From positions 3,038,001 through 3,102,000 of the forward strand of contig NZ_CP065047.1 of the NCBI RefSeq assembly GCF_015689175.1: a DNA stretch of 64,000 bases, given 5' to 3'. Below are positions 26,452-36,158 of this stretch, one piece after another (within the stretch, counting starts at the first letter, position 1; each line of letters begins with the position of its first letter). A program made the position numbers and the translations under genes. The stretch is from Mycobacterium kubicae. Lineage in GTDB: Bacteria; Actinomycetota; Actinomycetes; Mycobacteriales; Mycobacteriaceae. Below the pieces are notes generated by a model. The model saw only the letters and a program-made list of their open reading frames with translations, searched no databases and had not been told where the DNA came from.

Positions 26452-27951
26452 GTGGCTAACAAGAAACCGCAGACGATCTCTTATCCAGCGGCAGACGCAC
26501 GCCCGCGCCGCAACGACACCGAACCGCTCGACCCCCACGTCATTGTGCTGTTCGGCGCCACGGGGGATCTAGCCAAACGGAAGCTGCTGCCCGGCCTGGC
26601 CTACCTGGACCAGTCCGAGCTGGCGCCCAACATCGAAATCGTCGCCACATCGCTGGAAGACCTCAGCGACGACGAGTTCCGCGAACTGGCCAAGGCGGCG
26701 ATCGACGAGTTCGGTACGCACGCGCTTAGCCCCGAACAGTGGGCGAACTTCGCCAAGATCCTCAAATACGTGCCGCAGGGCGCCGGACCGGAAGCGCTGG
26801 CCGCCGCGGTCGCTGATGCGGAGGCCAACCTCGGCGAGGGCGTGCGGCGGTTGCACTACCTCTCCGTCCCGCCGAAGGCGGCGCGCGCCGTCATCGACAT
26901 GCTGTGCGACTCCAATCTTGTCGAACGCTCCCGGGTGGTGATGGAAAAGCCGTTCGGGACGGACCTGGCCAGCGCGGTGGCGCTCAACGACTTCGTGCAC
27001 CAGACGTTCGACGAATCGGCGATTTTCCGTATCGACCACTTCCTGGGCAAGGAGGCAGCGCAGAACATCTTGGCGTTCCGTTTCGCCAACGGCTTGTTCG
27101 AGCCCATTTGGAATCGCAACTTCATCGACCACATCCAGATCGACATCCCCGAGGCGCTGGGCCTGGATCAGCGGGCAAACTTCTATGAAAGCACCGGCGC
27201 GTTCAAGGACATGGTGGTGACGCACCTGTTCCAGGTGATGGCGTTTGTGGTGATGGAGCCGCCCACGGCGCTCGAACCGTTTGCCATCAGCGAAGAGAAG
27301 AACAAGGTGTTCCGATCGATGCTGCCGATCAAGCCTTCCAATGTTGTGCGCGGCCAGTACGCCGGCTACCGCGAAGAACAGGGCGTGGCAAAGGATTCCG
27401 ACACCGAGACGTTCATCGCGCTGAAGGTGGGTATCGACAACTGGCGCTGGGCCGGAGTACCGATTTATCTGCGTACCGGCAAGAAGATGGCCGAAGGCAT
27501 CCGCGTCATCTCGATCGCCTTCAAAGAGGCGCCGCGCACCATGTTCCCGCCTGGGTCGGGCGTCGGAACCCAGGGTCCCGACCACCTCACGTTCGATCTG
27601 GCTGACAACTCGAAGGTGTCACTGTCGTTCTACGGCAAGCGACCCGGTCCGGGGATGAAGCTGGAGAAGTTGTCCATGCAATTCTCCACCCAGGAGATCG
27701 AAACCAATGTCGACGTGCTGGAAGCCTACGAACGGCTGATTCTGGATGCGATGCGTGGCGACCACACCTTGTTCAACACCGCCGAGGGCATCGAATCGCT
27801 GTGGGAACGGTCCGAAGACCTGCTCAATGATCCGCCGCCGGCCAAGATGTACCAGCCCGGCACTTGGGGGCCCAACGCCATCCACCAGCTGATTGCGCCC
27901 AATGCGTGGCGCTTGCCATTCGAACGGGAGTGGCGCCAAGCCAGGAACTAG
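26452..27951 (+). CDS. zwf: Glucose-6-phosphate 1-dehydrogenase
   Basis: A 499-aa cytosolic enzyme converting glucose 6-phosphate and NADP+ to 6-phosphogluconolactone, the first step of the oxidative pentose phosphate pathway. The nucleotide-binding motif VLFGATGDLAKRKLLPG is near residue 27, the catalytic signature FRIDHFLGKEA near residue 192, and EKPFG and RTGKK are also present. GTG 26452 is used; the open frame extends much further upstream only because it runs through another gene. It differs from M. tuberculosis Zwf1 and Zwf2 types at many positions and lacks the pentose-phosphate gene cluster and OpcA next to it, suggesting an additional isozyme (inference). Confidence 0.92.
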   Translation: MANKKPQTISYPAADARPRRNDTEPLDPHVIVLFGATGDLAKRKLLPGLAYLDQSELAPNIEIVATSLEDLSDDEFRELAKAAIDEFGTHALSPEQWANFAKILKYVPQGAGPEALAAAVADAEANLGEGVRRLHYLSVPPKAARAVIDMLCDSNLVERSRVVMEKPFGTDLASAVALNDFVHQTFDESAIFRIDHFLGKEAAQNILAFRFANGLFEPIWNRNFIDHIQIDIPEALGLDQRANFYESTGAFKDMVVTHLFQVMAFVVMEPPTALEPFAISEEKNKVFRSMLPIKPSNVVRGQYAGYREEQGVAKDSDTETFIALKVGIDNWRWAGVPIYLRTGKKMAEGIRVISIAFKEAPRTMFPPGSGVGTQGPDHLTFDLADNSKVSLSFYGKRPGPGMKLEKLSMQFSTQEIETNVDVLEAYERLILDAMRGDHTLFNTAEGIESLWERSEDLLNDPPPAKMYQPGTWGPNAIHQLIAPNAWRLPFEREWRQARN

Positions 27952-27992
27952 CGGCTTCTTTCTTTCCTCACCTTCAACATATATGGCATTGG

Positions 27993-28011
27993 GGGGCTTG
28001 CGGCAAGACCC
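27993..28011 (+). promoter_or_regulatory. Rifamycin-associated element (RAE)-like inverted repeat upstream of rox-like gene
   Basis: GGGGCTTGCGGCAAGACCC contains CTTGC-G-GCAAG as perfect arms inside a G-run and C-run. The same 19-bp layout precedes arr at 48354. RAE is the name given in actinomycetes to a conserved inverted repeat upstream of rifamycin-inactivating genes. At the same distance in both copies, CAAAAT (28023-28028 here) resembles a -10 box, placing the element in the promoter. Confidence 0.82.
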
Positions 28012-28070
28012 GGGTCATGCCGCAAAATCGCTGGCCGAAGCCAGAACTCGACGCATTGGGGGTGCGGCGT

Positions 28071-29545
28071 ATGGCCGGTCATGCGGTGGTGATCGCCGGG
28101 GCAGGCCCGACCGGGCTGATGTTGGCTGGGGAATTGGCGTTGGCGGGTGTCGACGTCGCTGTGGTCGAGCGGCGCGCCAACCAGGAACTAGTCGGCACGC
28201 GCGCGGGCGGTCTGCACGCACGGACCATCGAAATCCTCGACCAACGCGGCATCGCAGATCGATTCCTGACCCAAGGAACGGTGGCGCAGGTTGCCGGTTT
28301 TGCTCAGATCCGGCTGGACATCAGCGACTTTCCGACCCGCCACCCGTACGGACTCGCGTTGTGGCAGAACGATATTGAGCGCATACTGGCCGACTGGGTG
28401 GCAGGGCTCGACGTGCGGGTGTACCGCGGAGTCGAAGTGAGCGGATTCACTCAAAGTGCGCGCGGTGTCGACGTGAACTGTCCGACGGCAGCTGCGTCGC
28501 CGCGGAATATCTCGTCGGATGCGACGGCGGACGCAGCACCGTCCGCAAGAGTGCCGGCATCGAGTTCCGCGGGTGGGAGGCGACCACCAGCTATCTGCTT
28601 GGTGAAGTTCAATTCGCCTGCGACACAGAAGAACCGCCGTGGGGCATTCGGCACGACAGCCTCGGCGTTCACGCCCTGGCAAAACCGGAGGAGGGGGGAG
28701 CGGTGCGCGTCATGGTCACCGAACGCCACCTCGGCACCAGTAGCGCACCGGCGTTGCCCGAGTTGAGCGAAGCGCTGGTCGCGGCATACGGGACGGACTA
28801 CGGAATCCACCGTCCCGCATGGATTTCCAGATTCACCGATGCGGCTCGTCAGGCGGTGACCTATCGGGACGGGCGTGTCCTGCTGGCTGGTGACGCCGCA
28901 CATGTCCATCACCCGGTGGGTGGTCAGGGCCTGAACACCGGAGTTCAGGATGTCGTGAACCTGGGCTGGAAGCTGGGCCAGGTGGTGAACCAAATCTCGC
29001 CGGACAGCTTGCTGGATAGTTACCACGCCGAACGCCACCCAGTCGCTGCGCGGGTGTTGCACAACGCACTGGCTCAGACAGCACTGCTCCGCAATTTCGA
29101 CGATCGCACACGCGCCTTGCGCGACACCATGTCTGGGCTGCTGAGCTTGACTGAGCCGCGGAAACGATTCGGCGCGATGATGTCGGGCCTGGATATCCGA
29201 TACGACCTCGGTGGCGGGCATCCACTGCTCGGCCGCCGGATGCCAGACCTTGATCTTGTCACCGCCGCGGGGCCGGTGCGCACGTCCACGCTGCTGCACG
29301 AGGCCCGGCCGGTGCTGCTCAATCTCGGCGAGGCCGCATTCGACGTCGCCTCCTGGCCGACGGTTCGCCGGGTCGACGCCAAGTATTTCGGGAAGTGGGA
29401 GCTTCCGGTGATCGGCGCGGTCGCGGCACCTGGTGCTGTGCTGATCAGGCCCGACGGATATGTGGCCTGGGCCGGCGACTTGACCGACCCCGACTTGGTT
29501 ACGGCACTTGACCTCTGGTTCGGGGCGGGACCCGTAGGCCGCTAG
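28071..29545 (+). pseudogene. Rox-like FAD monooxygenase (candidate rifampicin monooxygenase), single-base frameshift
   Basis: The N-terminal part (from MAGHAVVIAGAGPTGLMLAG, FAD motif GxGxxG) reads to about 28475. The rest (SDGSCVAAEYLVGCDGGRS, then LAGDAAHVHHPVGGQGLNTG and an intact C-terminus) is in another frame. Restoring one G next to base 28475 changes GVDVN-C to GVDVELSDGS, the expected strand, and gives 491 uninterrupted residues. All three aromatic-hydroxylase flavin motifs (GAGPTG, CDGGRS, GDAAH) are then in one frame. Family members hydroxylate aromatic substrates with NAD(P)H and O2; the upstream RAE points to rifamycins, as for Rox/Iri. An alternative start is ATG 28018. A sequencing error in a GG run is possible. 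Confidence 0.82.
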
Positions 29546-29751
29546 CCGCCGACGCCTTGCAGATCGGCCAAACCGCTGCGCACGCCCTCGTCGACCTGGT
29601 CTGGCGCACCGGCGCCGCCGCCTGAGGTTGTGACGGCCTGCTGGCAGCTACAACTCAGCGTGCCGAAGGCGCTGGGGTCGGCGCTGGCGGGCGAGGCGAA
29701 GGCGACCGCAATGCCAAGGGCGGCTGCGCCGAGCTTGATCGTCTTCTTCAC
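29542..29751 (-). CDS. Small exported protein, function unknown
   Basis: A 69-aa product with a clear signal peptide (MKKTIKLGAAALGIAVAFASPASA, cleavage before DPSAF) and a 45-residue mature part with two cysteines in LSCSCQQAV. The stop codon overlaps the stop of the convergent rox-like gene in a GCTAGC palindrome. GGAG-type spacing (GGAGAT) lies before the ATG. Family unknown; such very short secreted proteins accompany DUF732 genes here. Confidence 0.6.
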   Translation of the reverse strand: MKKTIKLGAAALGIAVAFASPASADPSAFGTLSCSCQQAVTTSGGGAGAPDQVDEGVRSGLADLQGVGG

Positions 29752-29823
29752 CAGCAGATCTCCGTAATTCGCTTGCCCGGAGTCTACCGGCTGTCGTCTC
29801 GAACGGCGCGTTGAAAACGCTCC

Positions 29824-30128
29824 TCAGTCGGAGGTGTGGTTCGGGCAGTACGCGCTGATGCTGACGCCCACGAATATCCGGCGTGATAACCATCGAGGTT
29901 GGTGTTCTGCATGATCGTCGACGCAATGTCGGATTTGCTTTTACCGGCGTCGAGTTCGGTGCACACCTCATGGGCGGCGATCAACGCGGTCTGCGGTGAC
30001 TCGAAGTGAATGTCCTTGCGCGTCAACGCACCCAGGAACGCGTCATCGGTCGCGTTGGCACGAACCGGCGGCGCTGCGATAATCACGTAGCTCAGCAACG
30101 TCACGGCCATCGCGAGTCTGGTCACCAT
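29824..30128 (-). pseudogene. DUF732 exported protein with C-terminal frameshift
   Basis: Starts at ATG 30128 with a signal peptide (VTRLAMAVTLLSYVIIAAPPVRA) and the DUF732 core NATDDAFLGALTRKDIHFESPQTALIAAHEVCTELDAG. After DGYHAGY the frame goes wrong (SWASASARTART). Adding one base beside 29873-29874 (a T in the gene strand) restores YFVGVSISAYCPNHTSD then stop at 29824, which is the normal family ending with its second cysteine. Without it the frame runs to 29784. The function of DUF732 is unknown. Sequencing error in a short T run cannot be excluded. Confidence 0.75.
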
Positions 30129-30135
30129 AGCCGCC

Positions 30136-30480
30136 TCAGCCTGGACCAATGCACTTGGGTGGCCTTTGCCCCGGCGAAACATGCCCCGCCCCAACCGAAC
30201 CGGTGGGGCGAGCGCTCATCGGCCGCCGGCCGGTTCGCCGTGGATCCATGGTGCACAGCGCCTCGGGGAAACGGCGGTGTAGGTCGTCGAGATGGCGATG
30301 CGCCTCGGTCAACTGATCGCGCAGGGACGGGGCCCGCTTCCCCTGGTGACGCTGCCGACGGACAGGTCGTCGGCTGACATCCTCACCTTGGGTCTTGAGC
30401 TTCTCGGATAGCTCGGCAATCGTCGCGCGCAACGCCACAGCGAGCATCCGAGCCTGCTTCGCGTCGATGTCGTCGGCCAT
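30136..30480 (-). CDS. Hypothetical basic protein
   Basis: A 114-aa protein using ATG 30480, which begins MADDIDAKQARMLAVALRATIAELSEKL; longer starts add unlike sequence. A helical N-terminal half with heptad character is followed by a basic linker (SRRPVRRQRHQGKRAP) and a second helix (LRDQLTEAHRHLDDLHRRF). The C-terminal 35 residues look disordered. No family is recognised. It lies 7 bp upstream of the DUF732 gene on the same strand. Confidence is limited because codon evidence is modest. Confidence 0.5.
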   Translation of the reverse strand: MADDIDAKQARMLAVALRATIAELSEKLKTQGEDVSRRPVRRQRHQGKRAPSLRDQLTEAHRHLDDLHRRFPEALCTMDPRRTGRRPMSARPTGSVGAGHVSPGQRPPKCIGPG

Positions 30481-30623
30481 CGCGGAATCCTTCACAGCAG
30501 TGTTGATACCGCGCACGCCGAGCACCACGCGACAACTAGGGAACTCACAGGTGAACACCGGTTGACGGTTCGTTGTTGCTATCTGAAGATGACTTGGTGA
30601 TCCGGATCGACGAGGAGCAGAAG

Positions 30624-30854
30624 ATGGCCGACGTCGAGCGTCGCCTCACCAAGTCCTACGGGCATCTTTCCGCTGATCTCGTCACCGCCGCGGTTCAAGA
30701 CGCGCGAATGAGATACCAGGACAGCCGAATCCGCGACTACCTCCCGCTTCTGGTCGAGCGACGCGCTCGCGCCGAACTCACCGAAACCAGCAAGCGCACA
30801 GCGCCCCGTCAGGCGCCCCGGCGCGCTCGCCAAGAATTCATGGAGAACGCGTAA
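30624..30854 (+). CDS. Small three-helix protein of the mycobacterial three-helix-bundle dimerization type
   Basis: A 76-aa protein from ATG 30624, chosen because AGGAG (30613-30617) is 6 nt upstream; in-frame TTG 30573 and GTG 30597 would extend it. The sequence MADVERRLTKSYGHLSADLVTAAVQDA...IRDYLPLLVERRARAEL follows the pattern of small mycobacterial proteins with a three-helix bundle ending IRDYxPLLVERxA. Their role is unknown. It precedes the DUF732 gene by 69 bp. Confidence 0.65.
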   Translation: MADVERRLTKSYGHLSADLVTAAVQDARMRYQDSRIRDYLPLLVERRARAELTETSKRTAPRQAPRRARQEFMENA

Positions 30855-30923
30855 AGGCTCGCTGCTGAAGCTGGTGACAACGCAACAAAGCGTCCCTCAC
30901 CACTTCAGTAAAGGAGAGCCACC

Positions 30924-31259
30924 ATGTTCACTCGCCGATTCGCCGCCTCCGTGGCCGGCACCACCGTCATCGCCGGCGCTATGGGACTGGCCGCCCTCGG
31001 CTTCGCGAGCACCGCGGGCGCAAGTTCCACCGACGACGCGTTCCTCGCTCAACTGAAGGCCGACGGCATCACCCCACCGACCTCAGCACGCGCCATCAGC
31101 GACGGGCACGCGGTGTGCACCGCTCTCAAGCAGGGACAGTCGAGCCAGCAGGTCATCAACTCGGTGGCCGAGACCACGGGTCTGAGCAGCAAGGGCGCCA
31201 AGACGTTCGCCGTTGACGCGGCTTCGGCATACTGCCCGCAGTTCGTCACCTCGGCCTGA
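30924..31259 (+). CDS. DUF732 exported protein
   Basis: A 111-aa protein with GGAGAGCC at 30913-30920 ahead of ATG 30924 and a signal peptide ([32 protein letters not shown], cleavage near residue 33). The mature protein is the DUF732 domain: [35 protein letters not shown] and AYCPQF, with the two conserved cysteines. It is the intact counterpart of the frameshifted copy about 0.8 kb away. Located outside the membrane; function unknown. Confidence 0.85.
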   Translation: MFTRRFAASVAGTTVIAGAMGLAALGFASTAGASSTDDAFLAQLKADGITPPTSARAISDGHAVCTALKQGQSSQQVINSVAETTGLSSKGAKTFAVDAASAYCPQFVTSA

Positions 31260-31270
31260 CAACCCTCCGC

Positions 31271-31300
31271 AATGCGGGGATCCGGACGGGTCCCCGCATT
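31271..31300 (+). terminator. Stem-loop terminator after the DUF732 gene
   Basis: AATGCGGGGA at 31271-31280 and TCCCCGCATT at 31291-31300 form a perfect 10-bp stem with a 10-nt loop, beginning 11 bp after the DUF732 stop and ending 19 bp before the convergent NAGGN synthetase stop. No strong U tract follows, as is common for mycobacterial terminators. It could serve both strands. Confidence 0.7.
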
Positions 31301-31319
31301 GGGCGTGAGCGGCAACCGT

Positions 31320-33143
31320 TCAGCTGCGGTCGGCGCGCGCCTCTTCCGGTGTCCAGGCCAGCGGCTGTCCGGGCTGGCCGGGGAACAGGAAGTCGATGAA
31401 AGCCGCGGCGGTGGGTTGTGGTTCGTGATTGGCCAGGCCGGGCCGTTCGTTGGCTTCGATGAATGCGTATTCGGTTCCGGTGACATCGGGCACGAGCAGG
31501 TCGATACCTGTCACCGGAATGCCGATCGCCTCGGCCGCTTTCACCGCAACGCGACACAGTTCGGGGTTCACCCGGCTGGTGACGTCGTGGATGGTGCCGC
31601 CTTGATGCAGATTGGCCGTCGGGCGCACCTGCAGCCGGGTTCCCTGGGGGAGTACGTCGTCCAGGGTCCACCCGGCTTTAGCCACCGCCGTCTCGGTGAT
31701 GATGTCGAACGGGATCTTGGACTCGCCACCGGTGGCCGCCGAACGCCGTCGGCTTTCGGCCTCGATCAAGTCGCGCACCGTGTGCTCGCCCGTGCCGATG
31801 ATCTCCGGAGGCATCCGCAGCGCGGCGGCGACCACCCGACCGTCGATCACCACCAACCGCAGGTCGTCGCCTTGGATGCGCTGCTCGATCAGGACATCTG
31901 GGTGTTGTTCTCGGGCCCGGGCCACCGCGGCGATCAGGTCGTCGGGACCGTTTTCCGCGGTCACTCCGACCGTGATGCCCTTGCCCTGCTCGCCGCGGGT
32001 CGGTTTGACCACTACCTCTTCGACGTCGGTCAAGAACGCGTAGTCCTCGTCCTCGGAGTTAGCCAGCCGCGCGCGCGGAACCTGGATCCCGGCCTGCTTG
32101 ACCAGCCGCCGGGTGAGCCGCTTGTCGTCACATCGGCACATCGCGACCGCGGAGGTGTACTCCGACAGCGACTCACGCGTGATGACGCTGCGCCCGCCGT
32201 GGCTGAGTCGCATTTCACCGGTCTCGGCGTCGAGCACCTCGACCCAGATGCCGCGGCGCAGCGCCTCGTCGGCGATGATCCGCGCGTACGGGTTGAGGTC
32301 GTTGACCGTCTCCGGCGGTGTGGTGAACAGCGGTTCGTTGATGGCGTTCTTGCGCTTGATCGCAAGCACCGGGACGCGGCGGAATCCGAGCTTCTCGTAC
32401 AGGCCGATCGCCGCGGCATTGTCGTGTGCTACCGAGAGGTCCAGATAGGCGCGCCCCGCCCGGCGGAAGTGGTCGGCGACCGCTCGGGTCAGCGCTTCAC
32501 CGATTCCTGGCAGCCGGGCCGCTGGATCAACCGCCAGACTCCACAGGCTGGACCCGTGCTCGGGATCGGCGAACAGCACTTGGTGGTCGACGCCGGTCAC
32601 GGTGCCCACGATGGCCCCGTCATCGTCGCGCACCGCGATCAGATAGGTCACCGCGTCGACGTTGAGATGGTTGTTCCAGATCGTATCGACCGGCCCGGGA
32701 ACCATTCCACAGCGCACGTACACGCGATTCATCGCGTCGGCATCAACCGGGTCGTTGAGCGTTCGGACTGTCACGCCCGGCGGAGACGGGGTCGGCGCCT
32801 CGTCGTGGGAGTCATCGGCGAAGCGCAGCCGGTAGGTGTGGCTCGGGTCGATGAACAGCTCGGTCGGCGCGCCGGCGATGACCACGTGGGACTCGCGGGC
32901 GTAGATACAGATGTCGCGTCGCCCGGGCGCTTCCTTGCGCAATGCCTCGGCCAGTGTGGTGGCATCGGAGAAAGTCTGGCCGAAGATGAGCCGGCCCCAC
33001 CCCAGCTCCAGCTCGACGTTCTTGACCATCGCCTCCATCAGGTGCGGAGGCGAGGCGTCGTGTAGGCCGAGGGTGATCGCTTCCGGATGGTCCGGGGAAG
33101 GGTCCAGAACGCTCATGCCGCGCACCCAGTTACCGGCCGACAT
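31320..33143 (-). CDS. N-acetylglutaminylglutamine synthetase (GNAT plus ATP-grasp fusion)
   Basis: A 607-aa protein with two domains. Residues ~100-290 are a GNAT acetyltransferase (SLWSLAVDPAARLPGIGEAL, DLSVAHDNAAAIGLYEKLGF). Residues ~310-600 are an ATP-grasp ligase (VEEVVVKPTRGEQGKGITVGV near residue 390, TGIDLLV, FIEANERPGL). This fusion is the signature enzyme of N-acetylglutaminylglutamine amide (NAGGN) osmolyte synthesis, joining acetylated Gln to Gln. The M42 hydrolase of the same trio is 5 kb away; the amidotransferase is not in the window. An alternative start at M10 (33116) is possible. Confidence 0.87.
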   Translation of the reverse strand: MSAGNWVRGMSVLDPSPDHPEAITLGLHDASPPHLMEAMVKNVELELGWGRLIFGQTFSDATTLAEALRKEAPGRRDICIYARESHVVIAGAPTELFIDPSHTYRLRFADDSHDEAPTPSPPGVTVRTLNDPVDADAMNRVYVRCGMVPGPVDTIWNNHLNVDAVTYLIAVRDDDGAIVGTVTGVDHQVLFADPEHGSSLWSLAVDPAARLPGIGEALTRAVADHFRRAGRAYLDLSVAHDNAAAIGLYEKLGFRRVPVLAIKRKNAINEPLFTTPPETVNDLNPYARIIADEALRRGIWVEVLDAETGEMRLSHGGRSVITRESLSEYTSAVAMCRCDDKRLTRRLVKQAGIQVPRARLANSEDEDYAFLTDVEEVVVKPTRGEQGKGITVGVTAENGPDDLIAAVARAREQHPDVLIEQRIQGDDLRLVVIDGRVVAAALRMPPEIIGTGEHTVRDLIEAESRRRSAATGGESKIPFDIITETAVAKAGWTLDDVLPQGTRLQVRPTANLHQGGTIHDVTSRVNPELCRVAVKAAEAIGIPVTGIDLLVPDVTGTEYAFIEANERPGLANHEPQPTAAAFIDFLFPGQPGQPLAWTPEEARADRS

Positions 33144-33447
33144 TGCAACCTGCGTTCATGCTGGTGAGAATGCCCGACTTCGGTGCGGTTAACCGCGGTC
33201 GCCACCACCCGGCCTCCCAACTGACGCCTCATGATGTTTTTGTCTACCCGCCTGGGGCAGCAATCACCAACGCAAGGGCGGTATCGAGATACACCGCACA
33301 GCGCCAGCTATACGCGCCGTCGGAGATCACGTTCACCAAGTTCACACCGTACTCAAAGGCAACTCCCACCGCAGTGCATCTTTCCCGCAGTACGCCGGTC
33401 CCGTAAGGTGCCCGCTTAGCGGGGGGCAGTCGATTGGAATTCGTCTG
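33144..33447. other. Intergenic region between divergent genes (304 bp)
   Basis: Separates the NAGGN synthetase and the LuxR-family gene, so it must hold both promoters. The open frames in it overlap each other, lack ribosome binding sites and have no recognisable product. I saw no strong inverted repeat. Confidence 0.5.
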
Positions 33448-36072
33448 GTGGAGCGCTTGCTGGAGCGCGAGGCCGTGCTGGCCAAGCTGGCGGCTCTCGC
33501 CCGTGCAACACAGCAAGGCGCAGGCCAGGCGGTGCTGTTGCGCGGTGAGGCCGGCGTAGGCAAGACCGCGGTAGTTGCCCGGTTCACCGCCGGCCTGTCC
33601 GGCGGCATACGCGTGTTGCGAGGCTGGTGTGACCCGCTGGCTGCGCCACGTCCGTTGGGTCCGCTGCTCGACGCACTGGCCGGCATTGGTCCCACGGCGG
33701 CCCGGGCGTTGGATGCGGCGATCGAATCCGGCGACACCGGGGCGCTTTACCGGCGGTTGCTCGCCGTGTTGCGCGACGGGCGCCACTGGGTCTGGGTCAT
33801 CGAAGACGCCCACTGGGCCGACGGAGCCACCCTTGACCTGATGCGGTTCCTGGCGCGGCGCATCGACTCGCTGCCGATGCTTCTGGTGGTGACCTATCGC
33901 GACGATCAAGTTGACCGCAATCATCCACTGTCCGTGGCGCTGGGTGACATCGCGACCTGCGCGGCGGTGAGCCGCGTCCGGCTGGAGCCGCTCAGCCGCG
34001 ATGCTGTGGCCGTGCTGGCGACCGGCACCGGGGTCAACGCCGACCAATTGCATCAACTCACCGGCGGCAATCCGTTCTATGCCACCGAGGTGCTGGCGGC
34101 CGGTTCTGCGGCCTTACAACGAAACGCATTGCCACGCAACGTCGCTGAGGCGGTGTGGGGCCGCCTAGGCCGGTTGTCGACGGCCGCGCGGGAAACCGCG
34201 CACGCGGTGGCGGTGTGCGGCCCACGCGTGCACCCGACGCTGCTGCACAAGGTGTGCCCCGCCGCCGACACTGGGCTGGCCGAATGCCTCGACGCCGGCG
34301 TGCTGCTCGCCGAGTGGGATGCGATCGGGTTTCGTCATGAGTTGGCCCGACGTGCGACGCTTGATCAGATCCCCGACCATGAGTGCAAGATCCTGCATGC
34401 TCGGGCACTGGCCGCACTGGCCGAACCGCCCGTCGACCCGAACACGTTGGCCGCGTTGGCCTTTCACGCCGACCATGTCGGCGACGCCGACGCTGTCATC
34501 CGCCATGGGGTCGCCGGTGCCGAACGAGCGGCGGCGCTGGGGGCGCATCAGCAAGCCGCTGACTTGTACGCGTTGGCGCTGCGCCACGCCGACAACACTC
34601 CCGCCGAACAGACCGTGCAATGGCTGGAGCAACACGCCGTCGCCTGTTACCTCTCCGGCCGGGGCGAGGCCGCGGCGTCGTCATGGCGTGAGGCGATCAC
34701 GTTGCGCCACAGGCTCGGCGACTATCTGGAGGAGGGCGACAACCTGCGCTGGCTCTCCCACGGACTGTGGGGCCTGGGCAAGGTAGAGCAATCCGCTGAG
34801 GCCGCGCGATCCTCGCTGCGGCTCCTGGAGGACGCCGGCGCCTGCCCGCAGCTCGCGTGGTCGCTGGTGAACATGGCCGAACAAGGCTTGTGGAACTTCG
34901 ACCCGGACTGTGCCCACTACGCCGCCCGCGCCGTAGCCGTCGGCACTCAGCTGGGCGAGGAGGCAGTCGTCGTGCGCGCGCGTGGCTACGTCGCGCTGGC
35001 GAACGTGGTGCGCACGGACACGGGCTGGGATCAGCTGGAAGAGGTGTGGCACCAAGCGATGGTCGCCGACGCCCGCGGCGAGACCGCCGCATTCCTGGGA
35101 GCAGTGTCCGGCTACATCGCGGCGATGCACCATGACCCCGATCGCGCGGATCGTTTCACCGCCGGCACCGTCGGATACTGCCGCGACCGCGGCATCTACC
35201 TCTTCGAAGGCATCGCCGGCGGCGCCGAGGCCCTAGTTGGTCTCCACCGGGGGCACTGGGATCAAGCCACTGCCCGGTCCGAGGATCTGCTGAGCCGTCC
35301 CGGGCTGACGCTGGTGAATTGGATTGCGCCGCGCGTGAGCCTGGCCCTGATTCACGCGCGCACCGGCCGTCAACCGGTTTCCTCGCTGCTCGACGAGATC
35401 GAGGCCACCTCCGAGGTAGACCAGCAGCGGTTCTTCCCCGTCTGGGCCGCGCGGGCCGAAGCCGCCTGGCTCGCCGGGGACGACGACACAGCCTGCGCGG
35501 TAGCCCAGCGCGCGTTGGCCGCCATGGGCACCGACGGCAATCCCTGGCTGATCTGGCAGTTGCGCCGATGGGCGCACCTGCCCGGCGCGCCGGCGACGCC
35601 CATCGCTTTGCGCGAACCCATCACCCCGTTCCAGCTGGAGATCAGCGGCGATTGGCGGGCCGCTGCGCAGGCGTGGACGCGGCGCGGTTGCCCGTACGAC
35701 GCGGCCATCGCGCAACTCGGCGGTGACGTCGAAGCGGTGGAAACAGCGCTGGCGACCTTTCGCCGCCTCGGCGCTCGAGCCGCCGCGCGCCGCGCCAAGC
35801 AACGCCTTGGCGAGTTGCGTGGCCCCATCCGGCGCAGCCGACGCGCAGACACCCTGGCCGATCCGGATGGGTTGACTCGCCGCGAACGCGAGGTGTTGAC
35901 CCTACTTGCCGCCGGGCACAGCGACGCCGAAATCGCTACCCGACTCACTCTGAGCCCCAAAACCGTCGGCCACCACGTCGCAGCGATCCTGGCCAAGCTT
36001 GGCGTGGGCAACCGCACCCAGGCGGCCGCTCATCTCCGGCGGTCCGAGCCAGCGGATGGCCCCTCAATATAG
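33448..36072 (+). CDS. LuxR-family transcriptional regulator with N-terminal AAA-type ATPase (LAL type)
   Basis: An 874-aa protein. [11 protein letters not shown] near residue 32 is Walker A and [19 protein letters not shown] near residue 113 Walker B, in the STAND/AAA_16 style. A long TPR-like alpha-helical middle spans residues 330-780. The C-terminal LuxR helix-turn-helix is [47 protein letters not shown] (residues ~810-860). Such large ATPase regulators switch on transcription after binding a ligand. The signal and targets are unknown; the divergent NAGGN synthetase is a natural candidate (inference). The start is GTG 33448. Confidence 0.9.
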   Translation: MERLLEREAVLAKLAALARATQQGAGQAVLLRGEAGVGKTAVVARFTAGLSGGIRVLRGWCDPLAAPRPLGPLLDALAGIGPTAARALDAAIESGDTGALYRRLLAVLRDGRHWVWVIEDAHWADGATLDLMRFLARRIDSLPMLLVVTYRDDQVDRNHPLSVALGDIATCAAVSRVRLEPLSRDAVAVLATGTGVNADQLHQLTGGNPFYATEVLAAGSAALQRNALPRNVAEAVWGRLGRLSTAARETAHAVAVCGPRVHPTLLHKVCPAADTGLAECLDAGVLLAEWDAIGFRHELARRATLDQIPDHECKILHARALAALAEPPVDPNTLAALAFHADHVGDADAVIRHGVAGAERAAALGAHQQAADLYALALRHADNTPAEQTVQWLEQHAVACYLSGRGEAAASSWREAITLRHRLGDYLEEGDNLRWLSHGLWGLGKVEQSAEAARSSLRLLEDAGACPQLAWSLVNMAEQGLWNFDPDCAHYAARAVAVGTQLGEEAVVVRARGYVALANVVRTDTGWDQLEEVWHQAMVADARGETAAFLGAVSGYIAAMHHDPDRADRFTAGTVGYCRDRGIYLFEGIAGGAEALVGLHRGHWDQATARSEDLLSRPGLTLVNWIAPRVSLALIHARTGRQPVSSLLDEIEATSEVDQQRFFPVWAARAEAAWLAGDDDTACAVAQRALAAMGTDGNPWLIWQLRRWAHLPGAPATPIALREPITPFQLEISGDWRAAAQAWTRRGCPYDAAIAQLGGDVEAVETALATFRRLGARAAARRAKQRLGELRGPIRRSRRADTLADPDGLTRREREVLTLLAAGHSDAEIATRLTLSPKTVGHHVAAILAKLGVGNRTQAAAHLRRSEPADGPSI

Positions 36073-36158
36073 GGAAAACTCCCGATCACCACTGTCGCCG
36101 CGGCGGCGCAGACTGCAGCAGCAAAGCAAGCACTAATCACTGCGGCTGGGGGATTGAG

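Noticed and set aside
29784..29823. C-terminal extension of the DUF732 protein beyond 29824
   Set aside because: It follows from the frameshift; the restored frame ends at 29824 with the canonical family terminus.
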